This document shows positions 27,113 to 39,900 of a DNA stretch of 64,000 nucleotides, piece by piece. The translations under genes and the position numbers were made by a program. Positions within the stretch are counted from its first letter, which is position 1. Each line of letters starts with the position of its first letter. Source of the stretch: Hermodice carunculata (Eukaryota; Annelida; Polychaeta; Eunicida; Amphinomidae); NCBI GenBank assembly GCA_964020975.1, contig CAXHWN010002588.1, forward strand, positions 2,000,310 to 2,064,309, read 5' to 3'. The notes under the pieces were generated by a model. It ran no database searches. It was not told where the DNA came from and was given only the letters and a program-made list of their open reading frames with translations.

Positions 27113-30100
27113 GCTTCAATCAGCAGTACATCAAAATATAATAAACATAAAACATCACAACACATTGAAACAAATACTGCCGACTTGGAAGAGTCAAACA
27201 AATGATTACACCTATACAAGTTGACTCCCCATCTATGATTGGCGATAAAGATAAGTACAGCTATCACTGGATAATAATGGTGATGATTGATTAAAAAGGT
27301 CAAAGACGATAAAACAAATGTTCGAGTTTAAAATACAAATATATGGAGCTCGAGCAGACTATCTAATGTAAAATAATTCGTCAAATTAAGATACTTAGTA
27401 TAATTTATACTTTCAAAAAGTTTACAAAAATCGTAAGCAGTCAATCACAATAATCTGCTATCCGCATTTTGGACAGAAACACCTGCTCAGCCAAGTACAC
27501 GTATTGGACGAGTCGAAATACTCTTGTTACAACTTGCTGTAGTAAGTATTTAGTCTACTTTTCAAAATATGGATAGATTGAGAATTACGGATATGGGAGG
27601 GTAAGATGTTGCAAGTGTAAATAGAGCGATTTACATAGGATGAACGGAAAGTTTTTTTCTGTTTTACATTTGGTTGTTTTGAAACGTAGACTATTGTCGG
27701 AAGGACGTAAATTTCTCAAGTATGTTTCAATGGGGAACATATTGAAGAAATCTACCTCGTAATAACCATTAACACATTTGTACAAGAACACAAGATCCAG
27801 TTGTTCACGCCTATAAGATAATGGGAGTAGATTACATTTGGCAAGGCGGGACTCGTACGATTCAGAGAAGGGAGACCCAGAGATGTATCTGGTCGCTCTT
27901 CTTTGAATATTTTCCAGCGCCATTAGATTTTTCTTGCTAGTAACACTCCACACAACCGTGCCATATTCAAGATGACTCCTCACTAAAGCAATGTAGAGTC
28001 TTTTAGTTGCTTCAGGGGGAGCTTTGTACCCGCATCTTGTTTTTATTACACCCAGGGCATGGTTAGCTTTAATGCAACACTTGGCAAGATGCTTTGACCA
28101 GTTGGGGGAAGTGTCTAATTCGAAGCCAAGGTCATTTTGGGAGGATACCCGATTTAGTGGAGTATTGTTCATACGGTAAGTAAAAACAAGAGGAGCGTGG
28201 GATCTGCTGACAGTAAGGATGCTGCATTTGTTAGCGTTGAACTTCAAAGCCCATAATTTACTCCAAGAGACTAGTTTCTCCACATCATTTTGCAGTACAC
28301 GTGCATCAGCTTCCGAGTGAATTTCCGAAAGCTTTTGGAATCTTCTGCAAAAAGAAACATGGTTCTGCCATTTGAGAGAGTGAGGGGCATGTAGTTAATA
28401 AATAGTAAAAACAGGAAAGGTCCTAAAATAGAACCCTGTGGAACACCAGATACGACAGAATCCTATTCAGAGTGAGACCCTTCTACAAGGACATACCGCC
28501 TTCGACCCGTTATATAACTAGTAAATCAATCGTGGAGATGACCATTGATAACCAAAAAAAAATCTTTAATTTGTGCAGTAACAGGTGATGGGGCACTGAG
28601 TCGAAGGCTTTGGTAAAATCGAGATACAATACATCAACTTGAGTCGTCTTATCTAGATTTTCACAAAAATTGTGAACATATATGTGCCTGGGCTGTGCTA
28701 GAATGATGCCAGAGCTATCATTTTTGTTGCGAGTAGCAATTTAGTTTATTAGTGCAAAGCATGCATTGTGCTTTTTCCAGTTTTGGCACGATCGTCTTGG
28801 TTCCGGCTTTATTCCCCCTGCAGCAGGGGTTTTTTGGGGGTGTTTTTGTTTTGTTGTGTCCTGTTTTGTTTTGTTTTGTTTTGATTTTGTTTTTTGGGGG
28901 GGTCTTTTTTGGGGTGTTGTTTTTTGGGGGAGGGGGTTGGGGGGTGTTTTGTTTTGTTTTGTTTTGTTTTTTTGTTTTGTTTTGTTTTGTTTTGTTTTGG
29001 TTTGGTTTTTTGTTTGTTTGTGTCTACTTTTTGTTGTTGATTTTTGTCGTGGAGCAGTGATTTAATAATATGAGCAAAATGAAAATGTGATTACATGCGT
29101 TTTAACGTATCGTTGACTCTACATAAACATATAAATATGATAAATCCACAGTAACCAGATCAATCAGATCAATCAGATCATCAAACGCCTTTGATGGCGT
29201 AAAAATATTTGATGATGTGATTAATCATTTGATATGATTTAATATTCAACCATACCATCAAATCTATTTCAACACATGATCCGATGCATTTAATGACTGA
29301 TTCAATGAACACATTTTGTCTGGTCAATCGAGTTATGGAGTGTGATTTTTCCTGCACATTGTTGGGACACTGCACCAACAAGTAGAGTGGGCTGTATTAT
29401 CCGTGCTGGCAGCCCTGTGATACTTGTAAGAAGGTTCAGTGTGACGCTAGTAATGCTAATGATCATGTTATTACACTAGAAACATGAATTTTTCTGGTAA
29501 TGTCTAGCGTGGGCAATACCAAATTATCTCAATTTGCTAATGCCCAGGACAGTATTGTCAAGATAACTTCAGGACATTTTACCACTGTGCCATACCGAAT
29601 ACAATATCAGCGCATTTTAAAAAATATTTCGATAAGTTCGACTGACGGATGCATTTTACATGTTATGTCAGTATTTCCATGTGCTTTGTTAGCATGTGAA
29701 AGAAATTTCAGTTCCAGATTAGTGCAAATGAGATATATGCAATACTTGGTGGACAGAAGAAACGTGGCATACACTGGAAACAGGCTACCCCTGGTGCATG
29801 GTTGTGGGATATGACGGCTTGAAAAAACTAGTTCTGGTGATATGCATCATCAGTTACTGATCACTTAATTAAATATTTGCAGTTGTGGTTCCAGCAGAGA
29901 AAAAACTCTTCACCACTGGCACACCAGGGGTCTCTGCAACCACCAAAGAGGCTTTCTTATGCGACATGGATTCACGTTGTATTGAGTTCATCGAAACAAT
30001 CAAGTACATCAGAACAAAGCTGATCCAACTGGCAGGTGTGTTCCACGACCTACCTCATTTATTTCACATTGTTATAACCAAGAAAGCCTATATTTTAAGA

Positions 30101-30874
30101 CTTTCCCGTTTAAACCGGCCCAAACCAGCTTATGGTCAAATAATTTCCGCTTTAATGTTTTCCGCCAATTTCAACACTAATGAAAAACAGTTTGACTGAG
30201 AATTGCAGATGAGACCTAACATGATAACACGCCTCAGGTCAAGAACTTCCTTGGCATGGGTTAGCCACTTAATGGTCAATCCAAGGCTAGGAACGCTCTT
30301 GACTCAGTCTTAATTCAAGGGGAAAAATGTTGAACAATCTAACAGACCCAGTTAAAGTAATGCAACAGGTGTGCTTTGGGAGCCTCCCTCTACATGTCAC
30401 GCTAATATTAGACAAAATGGCCAGTTGCCTAGCCTCATTGGGTTATGAGATACAGGTTGTGATTTCCTGTTAAACCCTGCGGGTTGTTCAAATAGTATGC
30501 AAAGTAATGCTTCAAACAGAAGGCTATACAACGTAAACTATTTGACAGACTTTTGTTATGACCTGTTTAGACTACATCCAAACAATGTACATGCATAATA
30601 TTTCTCAGAAAAATAAAACCTATGTTTGCAACGACAATCTGTGTGATTAATGCCTTTTCATAAATGGTTATGTTATTTATTGAAAAGACAAATGTTCACT
30701 TTCAAAATACAAACTAGGTATTTAGTATCTGGTTATATTTAGTATCAGAAATATTGATAATAAAGGAAAACTGGTAAAAGATAAATACTTCTATAAAATT
30801 ATGTAAGCTCTTTCAAATATTCCAGACGTTTGACGCACATGTGGTATTACTTTTTAAATTCACTGTTAGCCTGG

Positions 30875-30925
<51 letters not shown>

Positions 30926-33900
30926 GACAATCTGCATGGAATTTATAACCATTTCATCATGTTGTGGTTTCAAGTCAAGTACCTTTACAAACAAGCTAAG
31001 CTATATCAGATTGGTCTTTGTCCATTGTCCTTTCTTTTAGTTTTATGACCTTCCTCTCTATAGCTTTTTCAGTATACAAGGTTGCGTATGCTGATTTACA
31101 TTCTACATATTATATAATACCATTGCATAGAAAATTCAATCTCTAGTTTGGAATTGTCTTCTGATGCCAGAGTGTCCAAAGGCATATATCGCTGACATCA
31201 AAGTGTTAGAATATATGTATGAACGTTTTGAAAGAGGTAACAAGAGTTCATATGCCAGACAGCGATATACTATATATGCGTGACGTTTCCATCATAATGC
31301 TCCTATTCTTAGGGGGTTTCATAACAAACTAAGTGTCCTCTCGAATTTATTTATTTTGTCTTTAAACACGACAGGTGTCACAAAACCCACGATTCTTGCT
31401 ATCTGCCTGCATTATAAGACTTAATATCTGCAGTTACAGTGGGGTGTTTTTAGCAAATGAGGGAATGATTCACATAACCTTCATTTTCCCTTTGTTTATT
31501 TCTTCCAATTTCAATGTAGACGTATCAAGCGACGAGTACACGTGCGTCCCACTGCAGGGCCCTGGGACCTTCGGTGTGGAAGCTGTTCTGTCTACCGTGA
31601 TCCCTAGAGAGAAAGGCAAGGTAAGTATGTTGTGATGCTTAAGACTTAAGCGAACAACGGTCTTCATCTCAATATTAAGTCTGTGGCAAGTCTTTCACAC
31701 AAAACATCAACATGTCTTGCTGTTTGGCTGCACAAAAAAATATATAATTGAATGAAAAAGATTGAAACACAGCCCATAAAGGATTTCGTCTTGTGTTAAA
31801 TTCTATTATGGTTCCCAGTTCCTGTTACAGTAACATTCTTCTTCTTCTTCCTTCTTTCTTTCCTTCGTTTCCTAGAATAAAAGATATATCCATATTCTTA
31901 TATATACAAAATTAATCTGTACACTATTTTACTTGTAAAGCTCTGTGTCAACACCGCAATTTTCAACTGGACACTGGAGACTTTAGACTTTATGTGAATC
32001 CAAGAAGAAAATATCATAAGAGAGTTCAGTATGTCTTGGTTTTAAAGATTTGTTGACATATTAAAGAGATTTGTAATTATCTATGCAATTTCTTGTAAAT
32101 TTTCAGCTAAAATTTATGTATTTGTTGCTGCTCATCAACATCATCCGAGTTTAGGATTTTAAACCACAATTTCTGTTATATAAGTAAACATTTGCATGCT
32201 TTGCAAATATATGTTCCGTATGATTATCTTAGAATGCGTTTTTATGCTATAATCAACACGTTTGCGAAAAAATCCACCAGAAAATTTTAAAATAATTCAA
32301 GTAGCCTTTCACTCAATTTTCTTACTTTCCGAATGCGTCCCTAGGAGCATTTCATTGAAATCTCAGTACCTCTAATTTGGAAAAAAAAAATCTGCTTTCA
32401 AAAAACATAACCTGTGGAGTGGTGGCACACTATACCTTAACTAGATTTGATATGGCATTCACGTTAGCCGTAGTAAAAATGGTAAAAATAAAAGCGAAAA
32501 TCCACATTCGAAACCCATGTACACCAAAGGTTTAAATGATTTTAATGTGTGGTTAGCCTTATTTTAACATATATTTAAAATTTAAACATAAAAAAAACAC
32601 CGGCTGGGGGTCAATACTTTAGTAGTGAATTGAAATCAGACATGTAAAATTCTATGGGCACAATAAGATGCGTTACAATGTACATTCAAAAACATAATTT
32701 AGTTAGGCATACAACGAACCTTACTATGTAATAGTTGTAAAAAAAATCAAGTCTTCGCCAAAAGGATGCCCCGTCATAAGCTTCGCACATCAAACATTTA
32801 AACCTCCAAACCCCCAAGCCAAGTGAATGCCGTTGGATAAAATCAAGTCTTCATGGCAATGGCTGCAGCCGTCAAGTAAAGAGCTTTGCCAGCCTGTCCG
32901 AAATAAATATATATTGCTCGTAGGCCTTAGAACACCAGTTTCCACGCACCACGACAATAAGCCTGGGAGAAATGCCCAACTGAAAGGCAACGACCTGCAC
33001 CCTCCTTATCTTATCGTCGATGTCATTTTTACTCCGCGTCTAAACGAATGACCGCTATACGCATTTGAATCGAATCCAACTTTCTGAAATTCTTTTCAAC
33101 ACATGACAAAAGTAAACTTTGAGATTGACCGCTTTAATGCTGACACTGAGCCGAGGACAGAGATTTTTTCCAGTGAGGTCGTTCCGTACAGATGTAATTT
33201 ACGAACCCTTTGACCGAACTGGATTGTTTTGGAATGTTTCACAGTGACAATTGCTTCCGACCCATCCATAGAAAATTGGAGGTCACTCATCTTTGATGTC
33301 TTATCGTCGATATCATTTTTACTCCGCGGCAGTGACGTTGATTTCCTAGAAAACGAAAAGAAGGTAACTAAATAACACGCCCAAAATGCTTTTGCTTGGA
33401 CGGTACTCCTTGGACACGTAAAATTCCCCATTTAACCGGATCCAGTTTGAAGTTACCCTCCAGTGAGTTATTTAGTCCTTTGTTTGCGTGTAAAAGTCTA
33501 ACTTAATTCACATACCCAGAAATGCTCGTCGGTTTCATAGTTCTCGCTGGAAATAGTGCATATGCTGAAACTGTCACACTGTCAGCTGGCATTTGATTTC
33601 GCCCAAAGCACAGGCAAAATCGGAGATGCGCAAGCTTCATTGAGTTGTAAGTTCTTTTAGAAGAGTTAGCGTAAGCTTCGGTAATGTTTAATTTCGCCTT
33701 GAAACCTGTCTCATTGCCTGTCATACGAGACTGCAACGCTAAATATGTCGACATACTCGCATGTGACCATACGTTTATAAGCCATAGACCGTCTGGCATT
33801 ATTATTAAAGGCATTTCAATGTACTGCTTTGAAAATATTAGTAGGTGTTGCTAATTGGCTCAAGCGGTCACTTTTTAAGATTATATTCACTGCGGATATA

Positions 33901-36900
33901 GCGCGGGCCAGCGTGCAGTTTAAATAATTCTTGAATCCAAATGTCTTGATCTGCTATTTCTGGATAGTCAATTTTCAATTTGGGTAATCCCAATCCCATT
34001 CATTATAGAAGTGCCCATCTCCGCCTGATCCCAGTGCATCAGTCGAGAAACATTCAACAGGAAGCGGACATTCTTCAATGAAAATGCGTTTTACCACATT
34101 AAAGGAATAGAACATATGAAATCAGGACCACTAAAGGAAGTCGGCGCACGTAGAATCGTTAATCCTGGTGTGGTGTGAACTGCGCGTCAGGCTATTCATT
34201 AGAATAATAGTGTGTATTTAACAGATAAAAATGTCAGAAAAACACGGATGGATTTTTGTCATATAATTCCCAGCTCGTTAATTTGTGATAATTGAAATAC
34301 GAAACAACACCTGGATGTCAGCTTTATACAGGTGTATGAACTGTGCTCTTGCCAGAGTCACATGATTGTCCTTCCCCACCATTAAGTTCCCACCTGGCTT
34401 GGAAGACAGTGCACCTACATGACCACCAATGAAGCAACTCTGTGATGCAACAAACCTGCCTTAGCTATCTTTATTTAAACAGAAGCTACAGCATGCTGAA
34501 AACACAGTATTTCCACAATTATGGACTATCTCCGTTGGGATGCCCAATCAGCCAATCACAACTGTGGTCTGTAACCTAAACGGCAATTTCCTCTCAAAAA
34601 GTCTGTTTGATATTTGCCCCAGTTGTGCTAATGGGGTTCGTCCGGGTCCGCAGGAAGAATCGGAATGCCGTTCGTTGATACGAGTCCAGTCTGCCCCTTC
34701 GTCACAACCCTACCCTGTCAGGCCTCAGGTCGGTCCAACTGGAGCATTGTAGCAATTTTTTGTTACAAAGCTCTTCAAAATCTCTACTGATTTCCTCAAA
34801 ATTCAGTGTTCCCCATGTAAAGAAGTGGAAACAATGCTACAAGTAAAGAAAATTTTGCTACAGAGATTTTCAGAGGGGCAGCACTGGCTGTGCGTCATCC
34901 AACATCATGAGACTGGGTGTTGTGTACAATTGGGTGTAAAACCCTACATGAACGGGTTTGTCCAAATAGACAAGAATTCCATGTTTGTCTATTTTTTTCG
35001 CAGTATGCGTGCCTTTGCCTCCTCCGGTTTCTTCTTCGCTTTTTGCCTTCGCAGCACAATTTCCGTGTCTCCTTTAACAGACAACATTTATTCTTTTCGA
35101 TTAGAGTAGATATGTTTTCTTATGAAGTCAGGAATAAGCAAAGCTCTTGTCAGAGAAACTGAGGGCGCACCTTCTTCGTCCTATTTTGTTGCTGCACAGA
35201 AAATATCCTTTACATGGAAATCCCGTAGTGATTTCAGCAAGTTGTCCAATTCTTCATCTTGACTTAAACTTTTTGTATCCACATTTTTGTCTTTGTTGCC
35301 ATTGCTTGTCCCACGGAGCGACGCAAAACGTTTTGCTTCCTGTGTCAAGGCGGTCTTTTGTCCCATGCTTAGTTTCAAATCCAGAATGTCCGCTTCTGAG
35401 AGGCTGGTTAAGAGCTTCAAAAGTTGTACAGTCTTCTTTTGTAAGCTTTTGCACCCTATTTTTGTAAATTGTCTCTCTATGAACCACTTTTCGAAGCTTC
35501 GAAGATGAATTTTGCCATTTAAAAATGAACAGTCTTCGATGAAAGGATGGCCCGCCATTAGCTTCGCGCTGGCATTTTTAGTATCATTTAACACCAAGAG
35601 TACAGGGCCCCCTACTACCAGTAAAATAGGTCTATTGTAAACAGTTGCTGCCTAAATCTATCGTTTAACTCACGATTTTTTTTTTCTTTATTGCACGAAT
35701 ATAAATACTTATATTATTAAAATAGCTTGTATAATATGGGTTTTACAGAAGTGTTCCATACGAGATATTACATTGTGCATAAAGGTAAAATAGCATTTTT
35801 ATTGTGGCACACTGTGCCTACTTCTGCAACTACATAGTACCGGTAGGCATAGAATGAAGAAAGTTTCTTCTGCCATGTGGGGAAAAAGAAATGTACATGG
35901 TGATTTTCTTAAAACGCCGATGCTTCAGTTTCATTTGTAAGCCAGACTTTTTTAAGTCTACCGCAACGTTAGAAATTACAAAAAAAAACAGGAATGGCTC
36001 CGTATCTGCAGATATATATTTGAAAGCGTATAATATCCTGGGAAAGTGATGCCAAGGAGATAAAGTTGGCAAGACAACACAAGTTGGACTCCGCAGCCTT
36101 GATAATTACTAGATTAAAAATAAAACTGGCCCCATCGAGAACATTATTCACCTGACTGGCCCAGTTTATGTGGGGGATTGCTTCGAGTGGGAATCACTCA
36201 ACGTCATCCCGCACATTAACACGACCAATCAGCTGATAATATTTGCTGTGCGGCCAGTTTTATTTTTATCCAGTAATATTAATTTTTGATGCAAGTTTAA
36301 AATTGTAGAAAAAGACAAAATAGATAAAATCATACAAAAAGAAAATGTCCAGATTTGGAGAAATGTAAAACTACCAATGATGTGTGTTTGCATCAAATTT
36401 AACCGATATTATTATTCGCTATTTTGACATGTGTGTCTCAGTTTGCCTGTGGCAGAAAACTGAACCACAGGAGAGCTCCACAACAGCACTTTCTAAAACT
36501 AGAAAAAATGCCCAACAATATACTGTATGTTATGGGAATAAGACACATGATTGCACCATAGTTAAAATTTGGCCTTCTCTGCCACAGCCCTGTTATTAAA
36601 GGTTCCTATCCTATGGATTGACTCAATTTGAGCTACATCATAAGCATGTTTTGGAAGCTTAAAACCTCAATTTTATCTAAGCATTTTGTGTGGCTGAACG
36701 TAACAAAAATACGATGCATTCCTTCCTGTACAAACATGACTAATTTGTAAAGCCAGGATATATAAGTTTGTAAAGCCAAAATATATAAGTGTAGTGTGTG
36801 ACTTCATGTTATTCATGCGTCAATATTAAAACAATGCAAAACTGCTGTTCATACACTGGAGGTAAAAGGTAAATCCGTAGCAGTTGAACAATGAAAACGT

Positions 36901-39900
36901 TATATTGTCACTAAAATATGGCAAGGAGTACAGCGTTTGAGTACTAGTATTGTTAACAGCAAATGAGGTTTTACTTGCTTGTTCATTTACATACATTTTG
37001 CGATTTGTCTTATCTTCCACTAACTCTTTCCATTCGAATATAGAAACTAGTTTATCCTTAATAGTATATTGATTTCTCTCTTAGGTGCTAGTGCTGGAAA
37101 ATGGTGTATACAGCAAAAGGCAATGTCGGATCATGGATGTCTTAGGCATACCATACCACAAGGAGAGTTTTGAAGAAAACGAGCAAGTGGATGTGAACAG
37201 AGTAGCAGATTTGCTCCGAGACGGCACATTCAATATCATAACTATTATCCACTGTGAAACCAGCTCAGGAATAATAAATCCAATTGAACAGATTGGTAGC
37301 ATTATACACAAGTACGCACCAGGTGTGTTAAGTCACTTTGCACAATTCGTGTTTTCTCTTTGCTATAGATTGTCCGACATTCACCACAAGGATCTTTGTG
37401 ACTCTACCTGGCACCATAAATGTTTGCGATTTATTTCAGAAAATAGAGCTGCATAATGTTTTTCAAGATCCCAGATGGTGAACAAATTTAGCGTGAATGT
37501 TATGATTATCCTGTGACCTCTTATGTTTAGTATCTTCTTCAGTTTGTGGCTGCAGCATGCAACCAACTCGAACTCCCGTTGTGACTGACTGGATATTTAA
37601 GTCGGAGTAAAGATTAAATTTTCATAACTTCTTGGTCAATTGTTAATATTTTATTGAAGACAATTCACGACTACGGCCAGCCATTGTTGCATGGGCCTGA
37701 ACACAATTCTGTTTCAGGCATATTAAAATACATTTTGTAGTATAAAAAGTATTGGAAGACAAGTGTGGAACCAAAAAAAATTGTCATGACAAATGCGGGT
37801 TTGTCTAACTCAGTAACACAGATGATCGCTCTAATGGACAGGATCTAATTTAGTTTCATATCAATTTGAAAGCCATTTCTGTACCTGGTGGAATCATTGG
37901 GCACTACATACAATGAAATCATGGCTGCAATCAGAGTAGGTATCTTCTCACCCCATCCCAATGTTTCCTTCCGTGCATGCTTTCAGGGGCACTGCTACTT
38001 CTGATCAACAGACCCTTTTATTCCACATTTTGAAATGTCATACGCCAAATTAGTGACATTGTCATGTAATTGAACAGTCATTGTTTCAAAATTGGTCGTG
38101 TTAGTTGCACATGGCTTTCATACCCGCTGAGACCAAGTGACTACTTGTTTCAATCATTTTCAAGTGGCAGTCTTGCAGCTTTGGAGAGTTAAACAGATAT
38201 GTTCACAAGGTGGTGATACTCTGGAGCCCTGATTTTTAACGATTTTTTTTCAATTTGGGTACCTGTCCGTTAATGCATGCGTTCTTACTGATTATCATAT
38301 AAATCAATGGAAAATCAAATGGAAATGCACGTTTTTGACGTTTTCTCCAAAACTGGTGACCACGTTCACTTCAAACCTGGTGGGGCTGTGCCTTTGATCG
38401 GCCGCTACCAAATTGCTCAAATAATCACGCCCAACTGATTTTAATATATTTTACGAATTTGTTGTTCATTTTTCAATAAAATTTTTCAAGATCTTCTCCA
38501 AAACCCCTCAGTCAATTGCTTCTCGCAGTTGCATAGGGACACATTTGGGCATCTCTAGACCAAAATTTATTCAACAGGTGGCTCTGCAATTATTTTTCGC
38601 TCTTTTAAAAATGTTTGGTTGTTTTCACTCCCCCCCCCCCCCCAAACCGTAAGTACATGTTATGGTGGATGGTATCATTCTGAAGTTCACAGGACCACTT
38701 CAGTCTTGACATGTTAGGTCAGCTGAGGACAGGACTGTAACTGTTTCCTTGGTTTCTGTTACTGCCAGTTCTCTCCTAGCTGTCAATCTCTATTAATGTT
38801 TTGGCTATGGAACGGCCTAGTCTCCAACTAGCAACCATCGGCGCCTATCGCCTGACCGAAAATAGGAACTGCACATATTCAATGGACCACATCCACATTC
38901 TCATAAAAAAATAGTTCAATTGGGATAGATATGTGTGAACGCCATGTTCAACACGGTTGACTGCATATGGCCAGTACAAGGTACTGCAAACGACAATGTC
39001 CCAGAAGCGGGTGAGCTGGTTCCCAGTTATCTGTCTACTGTCAAATCCTTCCCGGCTGCCGCTGCTCGGAAAGTTCACAAAGGAGGATTGTAACTAAAGG
39101 GATCACTGTAAGCTGATAGAACGTTGAACTGACAAAAAGAGCTGGCAACAAACAGTGGGAAGAGAACTGTCAGCAGCAAGAAAAACTGGCTTTGACACAG
39201 AATTGGAACTGGAAAAATGACTCAGATCTCAGGAAGAACTTGCAGCTCCCAAAATAAAATTATGAGAAGGGAAACTGTAGGAAACTGATTGAACTAACAG
39301 TTTGTTGAGAGCTGGCAGCTGCATAACAGCTGGCTGCTGGATGAGAACGGGCAGCTTAAGAAGAACTGGCTACTGGACGAGTACAAGCAGCTGGCAGAAA
39401 ACTGCCAAAAGATCCCTTGTTGTTTGTTTAGAGAAGAGTGCGTGCGTTAGCGGCGGCAGCAGGGTTTTTTGTCGCCTTAAGACAGGACCCAAATGGTAAT
39501 AAGGCATCTCGACTTCCATGAGCTATCCCTGCACATCGAGCGCTAACCTCAATTTGTCAATCAATGACAGGCTGCACAGACCCGGGAAGGGAGATACCTC
39601 AGTGGTAATAGTGAGTTCTGGCAGCTAAGATACAACTAGATGCTGGGGAGAACTGAGAGTGGGAATAAAACGTAGGATTTCACAATGAGAACTGGCCACT
39701 GCAACAGAGCCGCGAGGAAAAGTATGCATGGAAGCAAGTCATGCTTATAGCGAGAACTGAATGTTCGTGGAGAACAGGCAGATGGGATGAAGGTGAAAGG
39801 GGTGATATAAGTTATTAACTGAATCTCATAAAATAGTTTAGAAATACATAACTCACATTCATAAATTCCAACCCAACAATGACAGCAAAGTCACATACAG

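Noticed and set aside
28752-29065. Phe/Cys/Gly-rich frames of about 100 codons
   Set aside because: They arise from GTTTT and poly-G low-complexity sequence.
29500-29814. 104-codon frame just before AEPT exon 2, considered as an extra AEPT exon
   Set aside because: It does not resemble the family, no good donor joins it to 29883, and the enzyme is complete without it.
34540-34752. 70-codon frame in a less AT-rich stretch
   Set aside because: No family match and no splice context; may only reflect base composition.
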